In this document: positions 52,165 to 63,319 of the stretch, one piece after another | Numbering within the stretch: the first letter of the stretch is position 1 | Layout: the number at the start of each line of letters is the position of its first letter | NCBI GenBank assembly: GCA_021432605.1 | Contig: MU271148.1 | Span: 1,061,362 to 1,125,361 of the forward strand | Direction: 5' to 3' | Length of the DNA: 64,000 nucleotides | Source: Coniochaeta sp. PMI_546 | Taxonomy: Eukaryota; Ascomycota; Sordariomycetes; Coniochaetales; Coniochaetaceae | Made by a program: the position numbers and the translations under genes | Notes under the pieces: generated by a model | The model's input: only the letters and a program-made list of their open reading frames with translations | Database searches by the model: none | What the model was told of the DNA's origin: nothing

Positions 52165-54243
52165 ATGAAGCAACTTTCACCTTACAAGAATTTGCTTCTC
52201 AGCTTGATATCATCGGCATTACTCCACCCTGCTGATACTGCGGCTGCGTTGCTTCCTCGTACAACAGACTGCCACAGCCGTCATTATGCTGGCCCAAAGA
52301 ACCCAAGCTTCGAGACTGGGGACTTGACCGGCTGGACAGTCGTCAGTGGAACCGCCTTTGGTAACGCCTCAGTTACCGCCACTACCTCGTACTGGGGCGG
52401 CCCATTCAATCAGGTTGACAAGCAATTCTTGTGGGGAATCCTGGAAGACGGCGAAGCGGCAGTTGGAGAGCTCCGCTCTAGCACGTTCCAGGCAAGCTCC
52501 GTCATGAGTTTCTTAGTCGGCGGTGGTTATGATCCCGTGAACCTATACGTTGGACTTGTCAGAGAGAAAGACGGCACCCTCCTATTCAGCCAGACAGGGA
52601 CGAACGACGAGGCCCTGATCCGCATCATCTGGGACACCAGTGCTTATGCTGGTCAGAATGTCTACTTGGTTGTGGTTGACAGCAGCAATGTTACGTCTTG
52701 GGGTCACATCAACCTGGACGACGTCCGAACCGGATGTGACGCCCTCGCAGATGGTGGGCTTTCCTTCAATGTTCTTGGGCAAAGCAACCAGCCACCTCAG
52801 AGTCATACTGCTCTCTCCGCTGCTTCCTTATATGCTCTTGATCCGATCCGTCCGCAATTCCACTACTCCCCTTACCAAGGCTGGATCAACGACCCTTGTG
52901 GTCTGATCCAATGGGGCGGCAAGTACCATCTCATGAGTCAGTTCAACCCTGCAGCTCCTCTCTGGGGCCCAATGCACTGGTCTCATGTCGAAAGCACGGA
53001 TGCCGTACACTGGAGCGAACTGCCAGTCGCGTTGTACCCACCATACCCGAACAACCCACTTGACACCAGTGGTCGCTTTACCGGCAGCGCACTCCTAGAC
53101 AAAGACACGGGTGCTCTGCAAGTCATCTTCACCGACGCCAGCGATACAGGCCTTCACCCGAATTCCAGACCAGAAGTTGTATCATCAGCAGTGAGCTCCG
53201 ATGGCATCAACTTCAACCTCTACTCAGGGAACCCCATCATCGCGGCGCCGCCACCCAACTCTCCAAGTGGATTCCGTGATCCCAAGGTATTCTGGGACAC
53301 AACGGACAACACCTGGAAGATGGTCCTCGGTTCGGGTGATAACAACAGCGGTAAAGTCCACCTATACCAGTCGACCAGCTCTCCGACCTCTGAACTCATC
53401 TCTTGGGAATATGTCGGAGTCCTATACGAAGGTGACGGAAGCACGGGGACAATGTGGGAATGTCCCAATTTTTTCCCCATCGGCGGGAAGTGGGTGCTTT
53501 TCTACGGAGGCAATGGTGTAGGCTGGTACGAAGTCGGAACGTACAACGGGACGACCTTCACCTCAGAGAAGCGAGGACTGCTAGATGCCGGTCCAGACAG
53601 CTACGCCATGCAATGGTTCACGGACAGCTCGGGGCGCAATCTCGCCATCACCTGGATGGGCAATTGGGGGACGTCAAAGTGGCCAAGTCGGGTGAACGGC
53701 TGGGCTGGCACTCAGTCCATTATGCGCGAGCTTTTCATCCGCGAAGATGGGGGACTGGGTAGCAAGGTTGTTGACGAGGTGTCTTTGTTGGCAAGCGGTG
53801 CTGCCAAGTCGTTGGGACAGACTAATGTCCACGGCACCATAACAGTTGGATCTTCCAACACTGCGCGGCTCCAAGCTTCAATTGATCTGGCCGCCAGTAA
53901 TGCCCCGGCTTTCACCATCAAGCTCTTTGCCTCGAGCGCGGAGTCTGTGTCCCTTGTCTATACTTTTGCCAATCGATCGTTGACGTTGGACACCACGCAA
54001 GCGGGATATGGGCAGGCTGGCACGTGGAATGCGATCATCGCTAAGCCTGCTAGCAACACTCTCACCTTGGATATCTTGATTGATCGTTCGAGCTTGGAGG
54101 TGTTTGTCGGTGATGGAACTGTCATGACTGCAACGGTATTTCCACGCTATCAGGAGTCAAAGGATATCCAAATCGTCTCTCATGGAGGCAAAACTGTGTT
54201 TGGGAGCATTGTTTTGACCCCCTTGGGATCTGCCTGGGTATAA
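52165..54243 (+). CDS. Secreted GH32 fructanase (levanase-like) with N-terminal beta-sandwich
   Basis: The 692-residue intronless protein has a signal peptide (about 1-28, hydrophobic LLLSLISSALL). An N-terminal module (~46-190) begins NPSFETGDLTGWTV and ends with SWGHINLDDVRTG. Its FLVGGG and WGHIN blocks resemble the modules inserted in the inulinase fusion. The GH32 domain follows: GWINDPCGLI (nucleophile D243), MHWSHVESTDAVHW, FRDPKVFWD (D372) and MWECPNFFP (acid/base E432). The C-terminal sandwich has LDILIDRSSLEVFVGDG. All catalytic residues are present. DPCG and the N-terminal module favour a levan- or fructan-degrading exo-enzyme over a plain invertase, but substrate is inferred only. 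It is the right-hand end of the cluster and divergent from MFS2. I used the ATG at 52165 because it starts the signal peptide. Confidence 0.92.
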   Translation: MKQLSPYKNLLLSLISSALLHPADTAAALLPRTTDCHSRHYAGPKNPSFETGDLTGWTVVSGTAFGNASVTATTSYWGGPFNQVDKQFLWGILEDGEAAVGELRSSTFQASSVMSFLVGGGYDPVNLYVGLVREKDGTLLFSQTGTNDEALIRIIWDTSAYAGQNVYLVVVDSSNVTSWGHINLDDVRTGCDALADGGLSFNVLGQSNQPPQSHTALSAASLYALDPIRPQFHYSPYQGWINDPCGLIQWGGKYHLMSQFNPAAPLWGPMHWSHVESTDAVHWSELPVALYPPYPNNPLDTSGRFTGSALLDKDTGALQVIFTDASDTGLHPNSRPEVVSSAVSSDGINFNLYSGNPIIAAPPPNSPSGFRDPKVFWDTTDNTWKMVLGSGDNNSGKVHLYQSTSSPTSELISWEYVGVLYEGDGSTGTMWECPNFFPIGGKWVLFYGGNGVGWYEVGTYNGTTFTSEKRGLLDAGPDSYAMQWFTDSSGRNLAITWMGNWGTSKWPSRVNGWAGTQSIMRELFIREDGGLGSKVVDEVSLLASGAAKSLGQTNVHGTITVGSSNTARLQASIDLAASNAPAFTIKLFASSAESVSLVYTFANRSLTLDTTQAGYGQAGTWNAIIAKPASNTLTLDILIDRSSLEVFVGDGTVMTATVFPRYQESKDIQIVSHGGKTVFGSIVLTPLGSAWV

Positions 54244-55832
54244 GCTGTTCAGAGGCCGGTGTCAGTTGATAGATGGACTTCAGCTGTTTGTTTGTCTCAG
54301 ATTGACCAGAGCACTCAGAGTTCTGAATCTCGAGGCTTTTGCTAGTTAGCCTTGAGGCTCTTAGTCTTATACCTTCACTATACCATTAGCGGGTCGAATA
54401 AGAAGTTCCTCTTGCCTCATCGCAAAATGTGCAACTTTACCTTTGCTTCCCTCAGTCCCGGGTAGACAAAACCTTCCGCAATACATGTCCAGCCCTCGAG
54501 AGGCGGAGAGCCGGCGGCATACATCTTTGTCCTCCCCGAAACTTCTGGCACCTCCGACACCTCACCTTTATCCCGACTTTTGGAAGTTTTCTGATCTGCA
54601 CACAATCTCACAACTCCACCAGTATATGGCAGCTCGTTAGTTACGCGACGGTGCACAGCGGCGTCTAGAAAGGCACAACCGCAACCCAGGTGGCCCGGCG
54701 CGTGTCCGCAGTCCTTGTCCTGCAGCAGCGGTTGAGCAGTGATATTAGCATGGCATTGGCAATCTGATTCCGAACTGCGTGGCTAGTGAGTATCAATCCT
54801 TGGCGGACAACATATCCCACCTCTACACTAATGACGATAAATCCGGAGGTATCGATGAAGACCCCTAGTGTGAGCTGTGCACAGACCTGCGGCACTGGGC
54901 ATCTTGGACGATCTCATCAAGGTTGGGTTTGACCTACCTTGGGATTGGATTTACGTCAAACCCATCCCCTGTCCAATAGTTGCTGCTGCTAGTCTACATT
55001 TTCCAGGGTTGGATAATCGCAGCGACCAGACTGGTCTACTATTCAGTCGCGATATCGTCGGGAGCGACCTCGTCGAGAAGCATCAGTTTCCGGCTTCACA
55101 GGCCGTGCTCATGAAGAACCTTTTCAGGCTTTCACGAAGCTTGAGACGTATCAATCTAAGACGGTAGAGCTTCAGAAGAGCTTCGTTCTCAAGTTTAGAA
55201 TTGATTTCATTCGATGATACTGTCCCCGACATCGAAGTTTTCTGGAAGAATGAGTTTCTTCCATCATCCATGCCGGTGTGCATCATTCCATCGCACTGAT
55301 GGCACTCCAGGCGGGTGATCGGCGATGCGACCAAACTTCTCTTGGAAGAAGAGGCCGCTAAGGCGGTGCTCAGACCCCGTACCCGCACACCGTGACGTTC
55401 CCTGTCTCGTCTCAGCGAGTCAGCCGTCTATCTTTGCAAGCTTCCAACATCTTTTCCTTGCCGGAGGCTGATTGCCCGTCCGAGCGGCACCCTGCCAAGA
55501 TGCAGAGTGGTGCAATTAATCCTGCATAGTGTAGTCGATGCAGCCGCCCCTGGTCCATGGCGATCGCAACCGCTGTTTGAGCCTGCTGGAAATGTCGTTT
55601 AATTTAGTTCTACCGCTTCATTTAACCCCTCTTCCCCGCTGGCGGAGAACATGGGCTTTCCATCTCGCTGTTTCAATGTGTCTTTTGCTTCCTTTGTGCT
55701 CGTTATCCTGAATGTCCTGGAATCAACAATCTCAAGGGACGACATGCAACTAAGTGTTGTTATGTCTCCCATACATCGCTCAGGAGCATTACCGTATACT
55801 CCTACTTACCGTTATCTCATGCGTCAACATTG
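54244..55832. other. Intergenic region, right border of the fructan cluster
   Basis: This is about 1.6 kb without a supported gene. One plus-strand frame around 54877-55167 and a neighbouring frame just downstream look faintly coding-like and could be remains of an unknown gene. No domain is recognisable. Confidence 0.4.
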
Positions 55833-58157
55833 ATGGCGTCTCCCACCTCACTCACTGCCAAAACCTCCCCCAGCGGTAGTGCTCGAATCGGGCGTCCGCC
55901 GCAATGGACCGTCTCGCGATCCAGGAAATTGGCCAGGCTCTACGTCTATACCACGCTTTCCATCGAAAAGATCATAAAAGTGCTCGAAGACGATGTCTTC
56001 CGGCCGCGGTGAGTTGTCGCCGCTCAGCATTCCGTCGCTTAAAGTGAGTAGCCCCATTGACAGACGGTGTCAAGCAAAAACTCGGCCCAAAAGACGATAC
56101 ATAACATGCTAGACAATGACCCTCGATACCTGCGTCCAGACTCGCGGTCAGAAATGGATCAACGGATCTCCAGTCTGTCAGTGTCACCAAATCGACGACG
56201 GGGCAAGAAGAAAAAGAAGGCCAGCCCGTTACCGGCTGGGTCAGACTTTGACACAGTGGCCGGGATAAAGGAAGAATTCACCTGTGACACAAGCCGTAAT
56301 GCTAGTGTGTCTGTTGATGATGCGGACAGTATTGATCAGCTCAAGGAGGCCATCCTCCAGCGACCTGACCTCATTTTCTCCTCGGAGCTGTGTACCATGC
56401 CGTCTGGCTTTGAGCCATCAATCGATTACTCACTTCCAATCAGTGCGCCACCGACACTGACACCCCCGAGCGTGGTTGAAGGATACAGCATGTACCGGCC
56501 GTCAGGAGGACAGAGTACGATGTTCTCTGGGTCAGCCGCTCCGAGCACATCGAGCATCCGAGATTTGAGACGACGTGTCTCCGGCTGCTCGACTCGATAC
56601 GCACAGCAAATCTCGCAGTTGTTGAAGCACTTCACCATCTCAAGCGCTTCAGACACTACGCAACGGCCAGCGGTGTCAACAAGGCGTCCTTCTATCTGCT
56701 CGACAGACGCACTCCCTCTCGAACCTGAGGTCTTCGAGGCCTTCCCCGAGGTGGGGTTTGCGCTCCCCGGCGATTTCATTAAAGTTCAGAATCTGAGTTG
56801 TGCTGGTTTCCCCGGACAGGACCACTTTGGCGGAAAGTGCTGGTGCTCAATCGCTGAGGCTGTAGCAACCGAGCGGACTGCGTGGCTGCTTCCGACAGGG
56901 GAGCTGTCCAACAGAGCTCTCCAAGTGCTCGCCGAACCATCCCAATACAACCTTGCTTGTTGTGACTGCTTCGGTAACACGCCACTACATCTCTTTGCGG
57001 CTTTAGAGGGTTATCAGGAACCCTTGTTCGGGATGGTCCTGAATAGCCCTGATGTGAGAGCAACGAATAATGCTGGCCAGACGTTCTTACACATCCTGAA
57101 TATCGAGTGGTTCTCTGATCTCTCGAGTCCCTCGGCACCTCTGAAGCAATTGTTGGCTTATCTGCGCGATACCGCGCCTGATATGGTATACGCAAAGGAT
57201 GTATATGGCCGGACATTCTTCCACCGCGTCCACTCTCTCATACGGGATTCGGAAATCCTAGACGGGATTCTCTCACCTTTTAATCCAGCCATATCCTCAC
57301 GCCGCGATGCTTTTGGGTTCAATCCCTTAGCAAACACGAGTTTAGGTGGAGAAGGGCCCTTCATACCTCCTCGACGGGTCGGTCTCCTGACACCATTACC
57401 CGAGGAGAGACCCAACAGCTCCAAAGAACGAAGTGTTCCATGGACTTCAAACGAAGAAGATGCCTTCGTTGCATACCACACCCGCCTGCTCCAAATCATC
57501 CAAGCATCCTACGACAACCCTCGCATCGAGGACGAAGACGGACGCAACGGTCTGCACTGCCTAGCAGAAGTAATACTCAACCCGCAAACAATGGACGAGC
57601 AGCGTACAGCCGTGTCGAACGGCCGCCCTCTCAAACGGAAATACGACCGCCACAGCCCGGAAGGCGGCGCGGAAGGACCCCTAGCCTCACGCCTCAGACA
57701 CCTCCAGGGACTCCTAAAATCCCCCCGCCCGCTGGACGTGAACCACTACGACAAGCTGGGCAACACCGTCCTCGGGGCCTTCATAACCCACCTCTCAGAC
57801 GACCAAGACGACAAGGCAAAGTCTCTAGCGACCATCATCGAGACGCTCATCCGCGCCGGGGCGCGCGTCGAGGGCCGCAACCGGCGGGGCGAGACGCCGC
57901 TGCTGGTTGCTGCGCGGTTGGGGAGGAAGATCGCGCTGACGACGCTGCTGGAACGCGGCGTTAATGTACATGTGCGTGATGTCGATGGGAAGGGGGTGCT
58001 GCAGGTCATCGACGCCACGTGCCGCGCGGCTAAGGACGATGTGTCGCTTTATGCTCGGCTTGAGGCGTGTCGGGTCTTGCTGACGGGTCGGAGGGACTGG
58101 GGGGTCGTGCAGTACCCTACTGTGCTTCAGGAGTGGAGGACTAGGGGGTTTGAGTGA
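55833..58157 (+). CDS. Clr5-like N-terminal domain and ankyrin-repeat protein
   Basis: Exons 55833-56008 and 56075-58157 (66-bp intron, acceptor TCAAG) give about 752 residues. The N-terminus (PPQWTVSRSRKLARLYVYTT, then KNSAQKTIHNMLDNDPRYL across the intron) resembles the helix-turn-helix-like Clr5 domain found at the start of many Pezizomycotina ankyrin proteins. A basic stretch RRRGKKKKKA may be a nuclear signal. Ankyrin-type units are seen later: DCFGNTPLHLFAALEGYQE, NNAGQTFLHILNIEW, DVYGRTFFHRVH, DEDGRNGLHCLAEVIL, YDKLGNTVLGAFI, NRRGETPLLVAARLGRKIAL and VRDVDGKGVLQVID. Several are spaced further apart than the standard 33 residues. Function is unknown; a protein-interaction role in the nucleus is a guess. 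The acceptor choice is supported because it keeps the RPRKNSAQK block. Confidence 0.8.
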
Positions 58158-58467
58158 TGAAGCCGGGGCGGGGCGGACTCTGATGTTGCTATGTATGATG
58201 ATGCCAATGACTAGTTTGCCTACGTGTTTGGCCATACGCCATGTTGTCTTGTATATTGTACCTCGAATTTATTGTTGGGATGTTCGATGCCATCTTGTGG
58301 TTATCCCTTCCTGGTTCTAGCGTCGTCACTCACTCTTCTGTCGCGAACCTCATGTCTGTCTTGAGCATGACAACTCCTAGTCTTGCGTCCTCTGCCAAGC
58401 TTTCAGGTAGCCATCAGAACATCGCTGTCGGTCCGACCATTCACGGAAACGAACGTTCAGGAACAGA
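58158..58467. other. Intergenic region
   Basis: This short gap lies between the ankyrin gene and the decayed transporter. I see nothing in it. Confidence 0.6.
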
Positions 58468-60236
58468 ATGGCAGATATCGAGCCCGGCACAGGGCACACA
58501 GCCCCGGTTACGTCTCTATTTGAGCGTCTCAAGCATTTCAATGGGGTGCTTGTCTTCATCATGATGTATGTCTCTAAATCCAGATTCTAGTCTAATGAGG
58601 ATGCACCATGCTGACTATTGGTGAAATGACATGGCAATGTGTGCCTTCAATTTCGGAGACTACGTCGGCACCCTTGGTGGCGTCCAAGCTATGAACAGCT
58701 TCGGAAAGAAGTTTGGAGAATACAACGAAAAGAGCGGCCGTTGGGCCTTTCCTGCATGGGAGTCTTCTGTCATGACAGCTACACCATTCATCGGGAAAGC
58801 CATCGTAGGTTGAATTGGCAGATGTTCTATGCTTGACCACCAGGCAGCTGACAAGTTCTTTAAGTCCTTTAGGGGTGCATGTGTTGTGGCTGCATAGCTG
58901 AGAAATATGGTCGTCGTGCTGCCATACTCGCTCTCTGCCACGTTTCCCTTGTGTGAGTGGTTTCCGTCATGTCATTTTGAACTGCTTCGATGCTGTCGTT
59001 TGGCTAACGTCTCTGGATCAAATCTAGGTGTCGTAATACAAATTGCTGCCGTACATGCGGCCATGTTCACCATCGGACGCATCATTGTGTTCGGTATGAC
59101 TGGCATGGCTATTTGTAGTCTGCCAATCTACCAGGCCAAGACCGCTCCGTATGTGCTGCGTGGCATGTTCGCTTCGACAATTCAGCTCATGATTTTTCTT
59201 GGCCAGCTGGTAGCCACTTGTGTCACGTACGGCACCAAGAACATTGGTAGCGATGCTGAATGGCGGATCCCAATCGCTCAACAACTGGTCATGCCTACGG
59301 CAATCGTTCTTCTGCTACCATTCCTCCCTGATCGCCCAGATGGCTCCTCAGTCAAGATCGACCTGAGTACGCCAGGAAGACTCTCTGCAAGTTGAGGAAA
59401 CAGGCCAGCGAAGAGGAGATACAGACTGAGGTCGAAACGTTTTTGTTCGCCCATGTCAACGAGCACAAAGGGACCTGGTCCGAGGTGTTCAGCTGCGCAA
59501 ACAGAGTATGTTGACTAAATCGGCCCGTACTCACTCATTTTGCCCGATGAAGTACAACACTAACAAGTTGTCACTAGGTCCGCGCCGCCGTTGCAGTCCT
59601 CGCAATGTTTGGACAGCAGATTACCGGACAAGCTATCCCGTCGCAATATGGTGTCATCTTCCATCAGTCTCAAGGCTTCGGTGATAAGTCCTTTCTCTTC
59701 AACATCGTTGCCAGTGTCTTGTCATTAGGCGCGATCGTATTCACCTGATTCTTCATTGATGGTGTCGGTCGACGTCCCCTATTGATAATCGGCGGCTCCC
59801 TCACGGCAGCATCCTGGTTTTTTTCTCGCAGCCACGAGCTCTATCGACCAGAGCAGTCTCAACACGTCCGAGAAGAACCTGATGGTTTCGTCCCTCATGC
59901 TCTTCCAGTTCCTTTACAACCTCTCCTGGGCACCCGGGTAAGTTATTAAAGTTTCAAAGGGTTGCCACACATTCTGATGTTTTGTTTTCTCGCAGATCAT
60001 ACGTCGTTATCTCGGAGGCCGCGACTCTTCGCGTAAAGGAGAAGACAAATCTGGTCGTCTGCGTTATCTCGGTTCTTACTACCTTCGTCACATCTTTCAC
60101 GATCCCATATCTCATCAACGAACGATATACAAACCTCGGGGGTAAGGTCGGCTACATCTATGGTGTTATCAACGTTATCATGGTGGTCATTGTATTTTCA
60201 TACCCGAGCTCAAAAGCCGCACACTTGAAGAAGTAA
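58468..60236 (+). pseudogene. Decayed MFS sugar-transporter gene
   Basis: Sugar-porter segments follow in the correct order across all of this stretch: FNFGDYVGTLGGVQAMNSFG, IAEKYGRRAAILALCHVSL, IGRIIVFGMTGMAICSLPIY, YVLRGMFASTIQLMIFLGQL, MFGQQITGQAIPSQYGVIF, DGVGRRPLLIIGGSLTAASW and ERYTNLGGKVGYIYGVINVI. Several typical short introns can still be seen, for example starting near 58806 and 59502. It is broken in at least three ways: the first intron (after 58562) has no usable acceptor, there is a frame change near 59340 in the PESPRWL region, TGA at 59746-59748 stands where W is usual, and the T run near 59820 shifts the frame again. It is a host gene relic of the sugar-porter family, 4 kb from the cluster. 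Confidence 0.8.
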
Positions 60237-62613
60237 CCAGCTGTTCTCGGGTGGGGCACCCCTTCAGAAGTTCTCCAAGATAAAGACAGCAAGCGCAGAG
60301 GAGATGTACGAACAGGAGGTGGTGCTGGGGCACCGTAGCGCGGTCTCTGAGAAAGGGGTTGTGGAAGTCGAAGTGGTGTAAGACTGGAGAAAGAGAATTT
60401 CCCTGAAATTGCTCAACGCAACGCCGAGGTTATAGCAGGTTATCAAGGTATACCCACAATGCTTAAAAAGACCGCAATATTGTGAGGGGTCGTGGGGTTT
60501 CCGTGATACCTCGAAGGCTATTAATTGAGGTCTAACGTAGATCGCTAAGGATACATGTAGGTACCTGTACCGTGGTAGCCACCTGGTCAGGGGTATGCTG
60601 GTGCGGCAGTGAACCATTCTTATGCATATCCACGCGCTCGGGCACATGACAACGGGCAGCAGGAACACGCCAATTTCGGCATAATGATATATTCTTACTA
60701 GGCCGTGTCGTCATGGCTCGTCTCATGAGCTTCATGATTTCGATTGCCTTGTATCTGCGAGTGTTCACAACTTGACGAGTGCCAACAGTGACTCTGGTGC
60801 CCCAAAGTCATCGTCAATACCTCGCATAGTTTGATGAATTCCCAGCGGCTAAAGCGGGTTGTGCGCCAATGGATACTCTACCTTGTGGAACGAACGGGGT
60901 AGGAAAGAAAGAAGGAAAAGAGACACAGTGAAGGAGGATGAAGGGGAAAACACATCTCTTACAAGGGTCTCAAAGAGCTACAGGGACACGAAAGCGCCCC
61001 CACCGCGGGTCTGAAGATAGGTACTACTAGCCTTTACCTTTTTCCTAGGCCAGACCAACTGCCGGACCGCCATAGCGCGGGATGAAAGTGCGAATTCCAC
61101 CTCCTCCTACCCGAACTCCCCATCATTATAAACTTGGAGCTGGATGGCGTGAAACGGCTCCCGCGGAAGCGCCGACAAGTTACACAGTAATTGCCAACGG
61201 TCTCCGAGTTACCTATAGCGGGCGAGCGTGTGCTACATTCGCACCTTGAATTTGACCGTTTGGACGCCTCGTAATTCTCAGTGGCAAAAACTTTTAAACC
61301 ACGACACCTCTAATACCTGCCTAGCAAGGCAGCAGCGTCATTGGTGAATGGCAGTTGCCCTAAGGCCGCACAGGAGACTGGTTGCTGCAAGAATGTTCCC
61401 CGCATCGCAGATTCTTGAAACAGCCTTATCCTTGATTACACGACCAACATGGACGGAGCCACCAGGAACAATGACTCTAACCCTGACAGGTCAGGTCTCG
61501 TCGGTTGACACGAACCCCAAAAGTATTGAACAGATTTAATTATGAATACATGCGTCTGATTTCAGTTTGACCGCCTCCTGCTAATGACTTCCAGCAAGTT
61601 CGCAAGGCGCCTCCTGATCTGCGATGCGCTCGATGGAGCCGGGTTGAGCACTGGCTCCACGACGTATGTGGCAGCAAGCGTGGTCGCTAAGGCGAGGTTG
61701 TCACAGTAAACGAGCTGTCATCGAGATCCCGCCCGGCCACGTTCCAGGAAATCTGGTAAGAACAACCAGGTGGTAATTAACTCTCGAGATGACGAACTAT
61801 ATGACAGGTCCATTATGCCTGCACACTAGCAACGATTCGCCAATTCTTCCGATTCGGCATTGAGTCTTATGCAAGTTAGCCACGTCAACGGTCAACCAGC
61901 ACTCCGGGTTCATTATTCAGAATCCGGGGTCATTATCAATAAAACAACCGCATAAGACACCCATGTTTCCTTTTTTCCACTGTCCGTCACCGGTTTACAA
62001 GCGCAGTCGAGACTGCTCCTGTTAGCACAAGTTAGTGTCCTTGCTCGCACGTCGGGATGGCTGTCCACTCATAAACTCCCCAAAGGAGAATCAAGATTCG
62101 GTGAGCGTCCCAGTTTGTGTAGACCGCCGGTGGTTATATCGTGCCGGTGGTAAACCTTGCACGGGTACTGTAAATGCAGAAGGAAAAGCTTCTCCCCCCA
62201 GCCTTGGGAAACACACAGGCCCCTGGCGACGAGCAACCTGCCCCGGCCTGCGTACGAAGGTGCTGTATAAGATCCAACGACGCAACACGCCGCAACAAGC
62301 TTGAGAGGTCGTCTATACATATCCTTATCTTCTCGTCGGTTTCTGATTGCTATTGCACTCATCGTACACTTATTATCATTCAACTTTCTCCACCCTCCCA
62401 GAGAATCTTCAGATACAGACTTTGTATCTCGGTCGAACCTGCCACCCTTTGAAGTCCTGACTGTGCTAGGTTAGAACTTAGGTCCCGGGTCGCGGAATAT
62501 CAAGAGACACTTCCAGAGGTATCCATGTGCTCTTGGATCTGCGTTCATTGTATATCCACTCACAGTATCTACGTTTGTAGTATCTGATTATCCTCCCAAG
62601 CCTCCAACCCCAC
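60237..62613. other. Long intergenic region, no supported gene
   Basis: This is about 2.4 kb with only short, unrelated frames. Purine-rich stretches occur near 60900-60960. I see no RNA gene or recognisable repeat. Confidence 0.5.
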
Positions 62614-62917
62614 ATGACATCGACCTCGGCTGTTCACTACTTGAACAGCACTGGCACTGGCAAGTAAGCCACTACCGCTGAAGATCCTGTTGAGTAAAGC
62701 TGATGTGCTTAGTTTCATCTACTAATCTCCCTCGAGCAGCTGTGATAATGTGCAAGCTTCTCCAAGACCGACCTTCGATGTGCCGTCCGACTACTCGTAC
62801 ACCATTCGGCAGTATTTGGAGGAGCCCACCGAACCCCGCAGACAGGGGTTGACTCCAAGTCTGGCTCGAGAGCGGATGGCGGCGATCATCGACCCACTGG
62901 TTGCCCAGGCTCAGTGA
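62614..62917 (+). CDS. Small spliced gene of unknown function (75 residues)
   Basis: Exons 62614-62663 and 62740-62917 are joined over a 76-bp intron with good donor (GTAAGC), branch-like TACTAAT and acceptor (GAGCAG). The joined frame reads MTSTSAVHYLNSTGTG, N, CDNVQASPRPTFDVPSDYSY, TIRQYLEEPTEPRRQG and so on to a TGA. The splice removes stops that close both frames otherwise, and both exons have ordinary ascomycete codon use. There is no signal peptide, membrane segment or domain I know. The middle part (SDYSYTIRQYLEEP) looks helical and soluble. It lies in a gene-poor tract next to AT-rich sequence. I do not recognise a function. Confidence 0.5.
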
Positions 62918-63319
62918 TTTGTCTTGGTGTGATTTATTAGAAACTATACTATCTCGTTTAATTCCTTTATTTCTAACGTGTTTATAAAGTAATTAATAAT
63001 AATTCTTTATCTACGCTCTTAAGTTCACTAGATCTCACAAGTATCATTACGCGAACTTTAAAATGATTATGATCGGACCCGGATCTGATCAGAGAATGAA
63101 GAAGGAACCCCAGGATAGCGTTACGATTTGAGGCCCTGCATCGCAAATCCGACCCTCTAATTAATATCCGTCCTTTCAGCTCCCATCGAAGAAGTCATCG
63201 AGGATACGCATGGACTACATGTCGTGACGCTCAATATCACTGCGCTGCGGTTTCGAGACTAGACAAAATAATAATCAGCACTTATATCTTGCTGAACCTT
63301 GGATTGGTTTTAAACTGAC
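62918..63319. other. AT-rich intergenic stretch
   Basis: The part at about 62930-63070 is clearly richer in A/T than the rest of the window, with runs such as TAATTAATAATAATT. It may be decayed repeat sequence. I see no gene. Confidence 0.6.
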
